Assembly (NCBI GenBank): GCA_002084425.1
Contig: NBLN01000005.1
Coordinates: 125,360-189,359, forward strand
DNA length: 64,000 bases
Origin: Desulfobacteraceae bacterium 4572_130
Lineage (GTDB): Bacteria; Desulfobacterota; Desulfobacteria; Desulfobacterales; Desulfobacteraceae
Reading direction: 5' to 3'
Below are positions 28,208 to 36,399 of this stretch, piece by piece. The notes beneath the pieces are model-generated. The model ran no database searches and was not told the origin of the DNA. It saw only the letters and a list, made by a program, of their open reading frames with translations. Position 1 is the first letter of the stretch, and each line of letters opens with the position of its first letter. The position numbers and the translations under genes were made by a program.

Positions 28208-29853
28208 TGAAAACTTGTGTGTCTTTTACAGGTGAATTTATTGTTGGAATTCATAAATCTCATTTTACAGTAAATAATTTTAGAGAAAATAATTATATTT
28301 CATCACTGGGTCTTTTGCCTAATGGAACTGATGTTAACAATAAAATTAATTTTCCAGATAAAATTATTAAAGAATATAAATCTGATAATATTATTTATGA
28401 AGTGGCAAATCCTTTTCCCTTTAGAGGTGTTACTTATATTCATTCTAAGTGGGCTGATAAAAATGCAAAAAATCCTGAAAAAATATGCCCCTATGTTAAA
28501 AAATCAAAATCTTTGTCCTTTACAGATAATTTAAATAAATTTTTTAAAGAAGAAAAAATTACAAAAAAAAATTTTAAAAAAATTTTAAAAATAATGCCAA
28601 GACCTTTGCTTATTGCTTTGGCTGATACATCTAGTGATACCCATGAACTTCTAGAACTTGCGAAAATAAGCTGTTCTTTTGTATTTGATAAAAATGAAAC
28701 ACCCATAGGGCTTTGTTTTATAAAAGATGAAAGTAATAATTATTTGCCTGATATTAAGGATCATACGCTTTTTGAAATTCTAGCTAATAATAGGTACCTT
28801 CCCGATAAATACAAAGAAGTCATGGTATTAAGACCTGGAATACAAGGAACAAGTGAAATACTAGGAGAATGGAAACAACCTAATAAAAAAAGTCATATTT
28901 TCGAATATTTAAGGGAAAACAGTTACATCCCCTGGGGACATTTTGCAGCAAACACAGCAAATGATACTGTGCGATATAGAGTTAAAGAGCTTTCTATTTA
29001 TGACATGAAAGGCATGCGCCATTTATATTATCAAAGAATATATACAGAACTTGCAAAACAGTTAGATATTTTAATTCCTGGAGCTGATAAGGAATCTATA
29101 AAAAGTCTTTCTGAAAATCAATTGGAAGATATTAGACTTAAAATCATTAAAAAACTTTTATCTGATAACAAACCTGAACTTAAATTTAATGGATCTTTAT
29201 GGGGATGGAATTTTGGATTTGGCTATGCTCAATCAGGTTATAGGCTTAATGCTTCCCACCAACAAATACATCAACAATATGCCATGATTCCAAAAACAAT
29301 AAAAAATTCTAATAATCAAAATATCTCAACCTATGCTTCCGGAGATATGATTGCAGACTTTGTAAAAAAATATAGAAAAAATTCAGGAAAAAATTTTTTT
29401 GAAAATTATCTTAAAGCAATAAAAACAAACAAAAGAATTGATAATAATAATTTAAAGGAATCAAGCCTTATTATCTTTGAAGATAAAAATGTGATTTGCT
29501 TTGTTCCCAAGGCACAAACATCCCAATGGGAAATTCAATTAATTCCAATATCAAAGTGCGGCAATATCTTGGAAGCAGATATAAAAATGCGAAAATCTCT
29601 GGACAAAGCAATACTTATTGCCCTTCAAACCCTGGAAGCTTTTGGTGCTGAGATGATAACATCCATTGAGTTTTCAAAAAGATTTGATTCAAAAAATACA
29701 GATCAACAACTTTTATACTCTTTTTTACCCAAAATCCCAGATTCTCCAACCACTTTTAGCCAATCCCAGCTTAGATGGATAACTGGTCATTATCCTGAGG
29801 ATTTTGCAGCACTTCTTCGAACTATAGTTTCTAATAGTGCTATAAAAAAATAA
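28207..29853 (+). CDS. Unrecognised protein, possible HIT/GalT-like fold
   Basis: 548 residues; I do not recognise it. There are no membrane segments or signal peptide. Visible features are: a tryptophan- and glycine-rich stretch (LWGWNFGFGYAQSGYRLNAS) running into H351-QQI-H355-QQ, and a later segment VICFVPKAQTSQWEIQLIP. Together these loosely recall the substrate-binding and His-x-His-x-Gln parts of GalT-like nucleotidyltransferases in the HIT superfamily. If so, it may act on a nucleotide-sugar or dinucleotide; this is speculation. It overlaps the AAA ATPase gene by one base and shares its promoter. The pair is followed by trkA after a 332-base gap. Confidence 0.7.
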   Translation: MKTCVSFTGEFIVGIHKSHFTVNNFRENNYISSLGLLPNGTDVNNKINFPDKIIKEYKSDNIIYEVANPFPFRGVTYIHSKWADKNAKNPEKICPYVKKSKSLSFTDNLNKFFKEEKITKKNFKKILKIMPRPLLIALADTSSDTHELLELAKISCSFVFDKNETPIGLCFIKDESNNYLPDIKDHTLFEILANNRYLPDKYKEVMVLRPGIQGTSEILGEWKQPNKKSHIFEYLRENSYIPWGHFAANTANDTVRYRVKELSIYDMKGMRHLYYQRIYTELAKQLDILIPGADKESIKSLSENQLEDIRLKIIKKLLSDNKPELKFNGSLWGWNFGFGYAQSGYRLNASHQQIHQQYAMIPKTIKNSNNQNISTYASGDMIADFVKKYRKNSGKNFFENYLKAIKTNKRIDNNNLKESSLIIFEDKNVICFVPKAQTSQWEIQLIPISKCGNILEADIKMRKSLDKAILIALQTLEAFGAEMITSIEFSKRFDSKNTDQQLLYSFLPKIPDSPTTFSQSQLRWITGHYPEDFAALLRTIVSNSAIKK

Positions 29854-30185
29854 TTTCAGCAAAAAAATAACTAATAATAATTTTAAACAAACTGCCATGA
29901 CTATGCTATTTAAAAAAAATTTTGTTTGATTATGTAGCCTAACAGTCTATTTAAAATTGACACTAATGATTTGTTATAGTAAATCTTTCTGCCTTTGAAG
30001 AGCTTGGTAGTTCTTTACAATAGTTTTGCACAATGCTCTCTGTATAGGCATTTACAAAAATTCTTTAGACTAAAAATGAGAAAAAAAATTTATGTTTTTA
30101 AAGTATTTTTATAAAAAATGAGTTTATGCAAAGAGCTCTTTACATCTAATTTCTTTTTATTTTCATATTCTACAGGAGTTATATT
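29854..30185. other. Gap upstream of trkA
   Basis: AT-rich with no gene. TTGACA at 29957-29962 with an A/T-rich -10 (TAAATC) 17 bases on could be a promoter, but it is over 200 bases before trkA. An AGGAGT ribosome binding site stands about 8 bases before the trkA TTG. Confidence 0.4.
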
Positions 30186-31550
30186 TTGAAAATTATTATT
30201 GTTGGAGCTGGTGAGGTTGGTTATCATATTGCCAGTCTTCTTGCCTTTGAAAATAAAGATGTAGTTATTATTGATAAAAATGCTGATGCCATAAGACAAA
30301 TATCTGAAAACCTTGATGTTCAGGTTATTACTGGCTCTGGCAGCTCTCCTGTGGTCCTTAAAAAAGCTGGTATTAAAGAAGCTGACATACTTCTTGCAGC
30401 AACTGATAGTGATGAAGTAAACCTTGCGGCCTGTTTGTTTGCAAACATAATTTCTCCTGCAACTAAAAAACTTGCAAGGATTAGAAGTGGTGATTATGAT
30501 AAATATCACCATGCTTTTAGCCAGGAACCTTTAAATATAGATACTATTATTAATCCTGAAATAGAAGTGGTTAAAACTATTTACAGGCTTATAAAAATTC
30601 CCTCTGCCGTTGATATAGGAGAATTTGCAGAAGGAAGGGTTAAATTTGTAGGTTTGCATCTTAATAAAAATTCTCCTATAGCAGGAGTTCAGCTTTCAGA
30701 ATTTTCATCTATGTTTGGTAATGCAAGACCACTTATTGCTGCCATTGTAAGAAATAATGATTTAATCATTCCCAAGGGGAACAATAGGCTTCAACCCAAT
30801 GACATTGTTTATTTTATTAGTGAAAAAAACAGGCTTGCCCAAACAGTTCAATTATTTGATGAAAATGCTAGGGCACCTAGAAGAGTTATGATTATTGGTG
30901 GAGGGCGTATAGGTGAAAGGCTTGCATTACTTCTTGAAAAAGAATCTATTCAAACTAAAATTATAGAATCTAATATTAACAGGTGCAAAGTTTTATCTGA
31001 ACTAATGAATAAAACTGTTGTGCTGCATGGAGATGCCTCGGACCAAAAATTACTTTTAGCTGAAAATGTTGCAGATTCTGATGTGGTTGTATCTTTAACT
31101 CATAATGAGGAAACTAATATTCTTGTGTCTTTACTTGCCAAAAACCTAGGAGCTTCCAGCACTATAACAAAAATAAGCAAATTTAGCTATTTCCCCCTTA
31201 TGGCAACTGTTGGACTTCAAAAAGTAGTAAGTCCAAGAATGTCTGCTATTAGTTCTTTTCTTCAAAATATAAGAAAGGGGAAAATTCTTTCTGCTGTTTC
31301 TATTCTTGGAGAAGAAGCTGAAATAATGGAGGCTGTTGCCCTAAAAACTTCTGACATTACAGGAAGACCCTTGAGAAAAATTTCCTTTCCCAAAGGTGCT
31401 ATCCTTGTTTGTATTATAAGAAATGATGAGATTATCATTCCAATAGGAGAAAGTGTAATTAATTCTGGTGATAGAATTATTCTTTTTGCCAGAAGACAGG
31501 CAATAGAAAAGCTTGAAAAACTTTTAACAGTTAAGTTGGAATATTTTTAG
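30186..31550 (+). CDS. trkA: Trk potassium uptake regulator TrkA
   Basis: 454 residues, usual for the duplicated form. Two Rossmann NAD-binding domains (IIIVGAGEVGYHIA at the start and MIIGGGRIGERLA near 238) are each followed by a TrkA-C domain. TrkA is the cytoplasmic gating ring of the Trk potassium channel and binds NAD(H) and ATP. The start is TTG: it places the first beta strand at residue 2, and AGGAGT lies 8 bases upstream. trkH starts on the base after its TAG, so the two subunits are translationally linked. Confidence 0.95.
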   Translation: MKIIIVGAGEVGYHIASLLAFENKDVVIIDKNADAIRQISENLDVQVITGSGSSPVVLKKAGIKEADILLAATDSDEVNLAACLFANIISPATKKLARIRSGDYDKYHHAFSQEPLNIDTIINPEIEVVKTIYRLIKIPSAVDIGEFAEGRVKFVGLHLNKNSPIAGVQLSEFSSMFGNARPLIAAIVRNNDLIIPKGNNRLQPNDIVYFISEKNRLAQTVQLFDENARAPRRVMIIGGGRIGERLALLLEKESIQTKIIESNINRCKVLSELMNKTVVLHGDASDQKLLLAENVADSDVVVSLTHNEETNILVSLLAKNLGASSTITKISKFSYFPLMATVGLQKVVSPRMSAISSFLQNIRKGKILSAVSILGEEAEIMEAVALKTSDITGRPLRKISFPKGAILVCIIRNDEIIIPIGESVINSGDRIILFARRQAIEKLEKLLTVKLEYF

Positions 31551-32999
31551 ATGCGATGGCATTATATTATCAATATTATTGGAATACTTCTTATCTTTCT
31601 TGGGCTTACTATAATTTGTCCTATTCTTTGTAGCCTTTATTTTAAAGATCAAAGCCTTGTTGCTCTTTTACAATCAATGATTATTACAATGGTTGTAGGA
31701 TTTGCTCTATTTCTTGCTTCAAAACGTCCTGCCATTGAATATATTAATTCAAAAGAAGCAATGGCTATTGTTGCTTTGAGCTGGACAAGTATAGGGCTTT
31801 TTGGGGCACTTCCATTTTTTCTGGATAAAACGCTTCCTTGTTTTACAGATGCTTTTTTTGAATCAGTATCAGGCTTTACTACTACTGGTTCTTCTGTAAT
31901 TACCAATATTGAAAATGTTTCTAAAAGCCTGCTTTTTTGGCGCAGTTTTATTCAGTGGCTTGGTGGTATGGGAATTATTGTACTTTCCCTTGCAATACTT
32001 CCCTTTTTAGGTGTTGGAGGTATGCAACTTTTTAAGGCAGAAGTTCCAAGCCCTGTTCCTGATAAAATTAGACCAAGACTTCGTGAATCAGCTAAAATTT
32101 TATGGTATGTATATGCTTTAATATCTTTTCTGGAAATTATTTTTCTTCTTGGAGGAGGCATGAATTTTTATGACTCTTTATGCCATACATTCACAACCAT
32201 GCCAACAGGAGGCTTTTCAACAAAGAATATATCTATAGCATATTATAACAGTCAGTATTTTGATTATGTTATTATTGTTTTTATGTTTCTTGCTGGAATT
32301 AATTTTTCACTTCATTATCAATTAATTCGCGGTAGAACTCTTATATTTTGGAAAGATTCAGAATGCAGATTTTTTTTGTTGGTAACGCTTAGTTTAATAA
32401 TGATTGTAACATTTAATATCTATGGAACTGTGTATACAAAAATTAGTGAGGCTTTTAGATATGCATGTTTTCAAATAGTTTCTATTATAACAACAACTGG
32501 ATATGCAACTGCTGATTATGAAACATGGCCAGAATTAAGTCAGATAATTATTTTTATGTGTATGTTTATTGGTGCCTGTGCAGGCTCCACAGGCGGAGGT
32601 ATGAAATGTTCTCGTATTATGGCTTGTTTTAAATATTGTTATAGAGAACTGTTTACTCTTATTCACCCTAGAAGTATTGCTCAAATCAAAATTAATTCAA
32701 ATGTTATTCAAGACAATACATTAAAAAGTATTATGGGATTTATAATACTTTATATAGGTTTGTTTATTTTTTGCAGCATTCTTTTGTCATGTTTAGGTAT
32801 TGACATTATTACATCTTTTGGTGCTGTTGCAGCATGTATTGGAAATATTGGTCCAGGTTTTGGTGGGGTTGGACCCACAGATAATTTTGCTCATATTCCA
32901 TTTTTAGGAAAATGGATTCTTATTTGGTGTATGCTCCTTGGAAGACTTGAAATCTATACTGTACTTATTCTCCTTGTTCCAGAATTTTGGAAAAAATAG
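31551..32999 (+). CDS. trkH: Trk potassium transporter membrane subunit
   Basis: 482 residues. About ten membrane helices form four pseudo-repeats with selectivity-filter segments SGFTTTGSSV, TMPTGGFST, ITTTGYATAD and GNIGPGFGGVG. It forms the potassium-conducting pore in the inner membrane, gated by TrkA. Its ATG directly abuts trkA's stop, and its ribosome binding site lies inside trkA. No further gene is coupled to it. Confidence 0.95.
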   Translation: MRWHYIINIIGILLIFLGLTIICPILCSLYFKDQSLVALLQSMIITMVVGFALFLASKRPAIEYINSKEAMAIVALSWTSIGLFGALPFFLDKTLPCFTDAFFESVSGFTTTGSSVITNIENVSKSLLFWRSFIQWLGGMGIIVLSLAILPFLGVGGMQLFKAEVPSPVPDKIRPRLRESAKILWYVYALISFLEIIFLLGGGMNFYDSLCHTFTTMPTGGFSTKNISIAYYNSQYFDYVIIVFMFLAGINFSLHYQLIRGRTLIFWKDSECRFFLLVTLSLIMIVTFNIYGTVYTKISEAFRYACFQIVSIITTTGYATADYETWPELSQIIIFMCMFIGACAGSTGGGMKCSRIMACFKYCYRELFTLIHPRSIAQIKINSNVIQDNTLKSIMGFIILYIGLFIFCSILLSCLGIDIITSFGAVAACIGNIGPGFGGVGPTDNFAHIPFLGKWILIWCMLLGRLEIYTVLILLVPEFWKK

Positions 33000-33237
33000 A
33001 TTATATTAAAAAAAAAATGAGCAAGAATCAGCCATGTTCTTTTTTTGTCATTCATGTGGATATATCCATTCTTTGTTAAGACCTTTTGTAAAGGTTACAT
33101 ATTTTGATAATAGAATTAGTTAACCTTTCCCCTTTGCACAAACGCATTTTTTATAATTCCCTTATACTTATCCTTTGCATTTTATCCTATGGTTTCAAAG
33201 ACTGAAAGTTAAGTAATTTAATAATAGATATTTAAAA

Positions 33238-34155
33238 ATGATTCTTAAAAGAAGATATACAGATTATAATTCATATTTAAAATTACTATATGGTGAGCGT
33301 GTCCAAAAAATAGTTGTTGATGCAGGACTTACATGTCCAAACAGAGATGGAAAAATATCAAGGCAGGGATGTATTTATTGCAATGAAAAAGGATCTGGTT
33401 CAGGGCTTTTTGCCAAAGGGATGTCAATTACAGAACAAATTCAACAAGGTAAAAAAGCCATGATCAGGCGCTATAAAGCAAACAAATTTCTTGTTTATTT
33501 TCAGTCCTTTACAAATACTTATACAACATATGCAAAAATGAAAGCAATGTATGATGAAGCTCTTTTGCCAAAAGAAATTGTTGGAATGGCTATTGGAACA
33601 CGCCCAGATTGTATAGATAAACAAAAACTTGACCTTATTGAAACATACACAAAAAATAATCTTATATGGATTGAATATGGTCTTCAATCAGTTCATGATT
33701 CAACCCTGGGTATTATTAACAGGGGCCATGATTTCAAGTGTTTTGAAAAAGCTGTTACCATGACCCATAACAGAAATATAAATATTTGCGCCCATGTAAT
33801 TTTGGGGCTTCCTCGGGAAAACAAAGAAATGATGTTAGACACAGCGCAAAAGCTTGCGCATACAGGAATACATGGAATTAAGCTTCATCTTCTCTATGTT
33901 ATTAAAGGGACTTATCTGGCAAAAATGTGGAAAAATAAAAAATACCAATGCATGAATCAAAAAGATTATGTGGAAACTTTATGTGATTTTCTAGAAATTC
34001 TTCCCAAAAGCATTATTATTCAACGGGTTACAGGAGATCCTCATCCTGAAGAACTTTTATCTCCGGGTTGGGCAATGCAAAGAAATGAAACTTTTAAAAT
34101 GATACAGGAAACTCTGGAAAAAAGAAATTCATGGCAGGGTAAATATTCAAAATAA
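33238..34155 (+). CDS. TIGR01212-family radical SAM protein (YhcC-like)
   Basis: 305 residues. A radical SAM enzyme with the long-spaced cluster motif C33-x11-C45-x2-C48 (LTCPNRDG...GCIYC) typical of the TIGR01212/YhcC branch. Further family marks are YFQSFTNTY, IGTRPDC, WIEYGLQS, HVILGLPRE and HLLYVIKGT. The reaction of this branch is not firmly established. It starts after a 238-base gap behind trkH and appears to be a single-gene unit. The ATG at 33238 begins the conserved RYTDY stretch, so I trust it despite a weak binding site. Confidence 0.9.
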   Translation: MILKRRYTDYNSYLKLLYGERVQKIVVDAGLTCPNRDGKISRQGCIYCNEKGSGSGLFAKGMSITEQIQQGKKAMIRRYKANKFLVYFQSFTNTYTTYAKMKAMYDEALLPKEIVGMAIGTRPDCIDKQKLDLIETYTKNNLIWIEYGLQSVHDSTLGIINRGHDFKCFEKAVTMTHNRNINICAHVILGLPRENKEMMLDTAQKLAHTGIHGIKLHLLYVIKGTYLAKMWKNKKYQCMNQKDYVETLCDFLEILPKSIIIQRVTGDPHPEELLSPGWAMQRNETFKMIQETLEKRNSWQGKYSK

Positions 34156-34541
34156 GTGTTTTATATTTCAAGTTTAATTTTTTATAAGATACTATAGTTG
34201 TTAAACAATAAAGAACTTTTTTAATGTTATAAAATCAAAAGAATAAATATTTCAATACAGCATATAGCTATTTCTTGACAACTACCTACTATATATTGTA
34301 GGTACGATAAGCAATTCTATCTTTCATAATAACTTCCATAAGGGAAATCTGGTTTTTAATTCTTGGTTTGCCTTACAAGGAAATATAAAAGAATATTAAG
34401 TAGTTATAAATCTTTTCATATAAAATATAGGAACAAGTAGATACTATTCAGCATATTTCTTAATTAAAAATGAAATGTTCTCTTTTTTACTTTTATAACA
34501 GCCTGTCGAACTCTAGGCTTTTTAAAAACAAGTGAGGTATA
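34156..34541. other. Gap with palindrome and repeat A copy 4
   Basis: A hairpin or operator-like palindrome, ACCTAC-N9-GTAGGT, lies at 34283-34303 and follows a TTGACA at 34275. Repeat A copy 4 is at 34330-34426. An AGTGAGGT ribosome binding site precedes the next start at 34542. Nothing else is recognisable. Confidence 0.45.
34330..34426 (+). repeat. Repeat A, copy 4
   Basis: AATCTGGTTTTTAATTCTTG, then GTTTGCCTTACAAGG, then ATAAAAGAATATTAAGTAGT. The hairpin at the left end has decayed (CCATAAGGG). Confidence 0.75.
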
Positions 34542-34754
34542 ATGAGAATTCAAGAAAATATATATAACACAATAAGAGAAATGAATATTAATGAATTAAC
34601 ATTACTGCATGAGCAGATAAGACTGCTTAAAAAAACAAAAACTATTTCCATAAATAAAATAACAGGAATATCTGGAAGTTGCTGGGCTGATACCAGGACT
34701 AAAGAAACAAGAAAACAAATATTAGATATTATTTTACCACATCTTATCCTGTAA
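34542..34754 (+). CDS. Small protein, possible antitoxin-like remnant
   Basis: 70 residues with a good binding site (GTGAGGT, 3-4 bases before ATG). The N-terminal half is an amphipathic helix pair (INELTLLHEQIRLLKK) of the kind seen at the start of small antitoxins, and the C-terminal half is basic and contains a lone tryptophan. No toxin gene is adjacent. It could be a free-standing or truncated antitoxin, or not a gene at all. Confidence 0.45.
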   Translation: MRIQENIYNTIREMNINELTLLHEQIRLLKKTKTISINKITGISGSCWADTRTKETRKQILDIILPHLIL

Positions 34755-34977
34755 GACTTACTACATTAAATAAAAATTTTATGCTCTAATCCCATAAAAT
34801 TTTAAATTGGTAAATTGAAAAATTATGAGAGTCTGAAATAGGAATTGACGATGCCTAGACCATATCGTACTATTAATTCAGGTAATATTAAATAACTGTG
34901 TTATAAACAAAACAACGGCTCGTTCAAAGCTTTAATTCTAATCTTAATAATCCCCAAAAAATGAGGGAATAATAATT

Positions 34978-35394
34978 ATGGGAATAAATAATATACTTAA
35001 AAAAGTTGAAATTTTTAAATCTCTTAAACATACTGATATTGAAAAAATAAATTTAATTATAGAAAAAAGAAATATAATAGAAGGTGAGATTCTTGCTACA
35101 GCAAAAGAAAAAGCAGATTTCTTTTTTATTCTGGTTTCTGGAGATATCCTTGTTTCAATGGAAAAAGAAAAATCTGTTGTAATGAGTACTTCAGGTGATT
35201 TTATTGGAATGAATCTGATCTTATCAAAAGGGATTTATACAAGCCACCTTACTGCGCTTTCAAATGGAAAAGTACTTGTAATAAATCATGATGATTTTAT
35301 TAGAACAATTCAAGAAGATTCTCATGTTTTTCAAAGCATTATGACTGCATGGACTATTTATCTAGACAAGATAGCTCCTTTTATTAAAAAGTGA
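34978..35394 (+). CDS. Cyclic-nucleotide-binding-like protein
   Basis: 138 residues. It follows the Crp/cNMP-binding beta roll (FKSLKHTDIEKI, FFILVSGDI, SGDFIGMNLIL, KVLVINHDDF) but ends without a DNA-binding domain, and the phosphate-binding arginine motif of true cAMP binders is missing. It is probably a stand-alone sensory or protein-interaction domain. AATGAGGGAA precedes the ATG. Its TGA stop is the first three bases of a repeat B copy (TGATGGC...). The sodium-pump subunits follow downstream. Confidence 0.75.
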   Translation: MGINNILKKVEIFKSLKHTDIEKINLIIEKRNIIEGEILATAKEKADFFFILVSGDILVSMEKEKSVVMSTSGDFIGMNLILSKGIYTSHLTALSNGKVLVINHDDFIRTIQEDSHVFQSIMTAWTIYLDKIAPFIKK

Positions 35395-35690
35395 TGGCTT
35401 TGTAAAAACTTCCATTTACTTTGTTGTAATATTTTTTCAAAATTTTGAAATACTTATTATAAGCTAATATAGCATCTGGCTTATAGCTTTAAACAGCTGC
35501 TATGAGGTAGATCTGATTTTTGGTTCTTAGTTTTCCTCACAACAAAACATAAAAGAACATAGGGAAAATACAAAATATAAAAAAAGCTTTTATTCTTGAA
35601 AAAATACTAGGGCTTGTATATGAAGCTTATTTTTATATCATTTATATTTTAGATTTGAACTTTTACGAGTTCATCAAAATTAAATACTCA
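35392..35690 (+). repeat. Composite repeat: B with A (copy 5) at its centre
   Basis: The left B arm TGATGGCTTTGTAAAAACTT (35392-) runs to about 35470. Repeat A copy 5 (TATGAGGTAGATCTGATTTT... then ACATAAAAGAACAT) lies at 35494-35562. The right B arm (TTGAAAAAATACTAGG..., then TTGTATATGAAGC) ends in TTTTTACGAG-like sequence near 35690. It fills the whole gap before oadG. Confidence 0.7.
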
Positions 35691-35709
35691 ATTATACAGG
35701 AGGTTTAAT

Positions 35710-36138
35710 TTGTATGGTTTACAAGCAATTTTAGAAAATAATGGCTGGGCAATATCTGCTGTTGGGATAACAATTGTTTTTACAGGACTTGTACTATTAT
35801 CTATATTTATATCTCAACTACACAAATTTTTGGATTTATGGGAAAATAAAAAAGAAATAAAAAAAATTTTCAAAAAAGAAAAAACAAAATCCATTAAACG
35901 AATTTCTGTATTATTTACTGAAACACACAAAGATACAGCACAAAAAATTTATCTTATTGTCCAAACCATGGAAAAATCTTTTTCTCTTTCAAAACTTCTT
36001 TGGCTTGCAAAAACAAGAGGGCTTGAAAGACCACATTCAAATTTAAACAATCTTTTAAAAGCTGGAATAATTATGCCTGATAATAAAGGATATTATATCT
36101 GGAATATGGATATGTTTAAAAAAATTATCAGAACTTAA
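35710..36138 (+). CDS. oadG: Sodium-pump decarboxylase gamma subunit (OadG-like)
   Basis: 142 residues. One N-terminal membrane helix (about 14-36, WAISAVGITIVFTGLVLLSIFI) is typical of OadG/GcdG. The C-terminal part (about 70-142) is longer than in classical OadG and looks like a small helical, possibly winged-helix, domain. The gamma subunit assembles and anchors Na+-pumping decarboxylases. The start is TTG at 35710 with a perfect AGGAGG six bases upstream. The beta subunit follows after a repeat-filled gap. Neither a carboxyltransferase (alpha) nor a biotin-carrier gene is here. Confidence 0.75.
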   Translation: MYGLQAILENNGWAISAVGITIVFTGLVLLSIFISQLHKFLDLWENKKEIKKIFKKEKTKSIKRISVLFTETHKDTAQKIYLIVQTMEKSFSLSKLLWLAKTRGLERPHSNLNNLLKAGIIMPDNKGYYIWNMDMFKKIIRT

Positions 36139-36385
36139 TCATAATGGCGTCATAAAAAAGCTCCATTTACTTTACCAGGGCATTTTTTTAAGACTTCAAC
36201 ATACTAGCTATAAACTATTAATATTAAAGTAACTGACATGGGGCAGTTCTGGTTCTTGGTTTGCCTCACAACGAAACATAAAAAAATACCATAAATTGTA
36301 TATGCGGCTTGGCACGACTTCATCTTTTTTATTAAAATTAATTTTTTTATTGTTCATAAGACTATCATAATTAAATAGTTTAATT
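36139..36385 (+). repeat. Composite repeat: B with A (copy 6) at its centre
   Basis: The left B arm AATGGCGTCATAAAAAAGCT begins five bases after oadG's stop and runs through TTTTTAAGACTTCAACATAC. Repeat A copy 6 (36231-36290) has ACATGGGGCAGTTCTGG..., then TTGCCTCACAACGAAACATA. The right arm (TTGTATATGCGGC) follows. It is the same arrangement as at 35392. Confidence 0.65.
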
Positions 36386-36399
36386 TAAAGGTTAAAAAT

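Noticed and set aside
33001-33060. Terminator after trkH
   Set aside because: There is a run of A and a run of T, but the stems do not pair beyond five bases.
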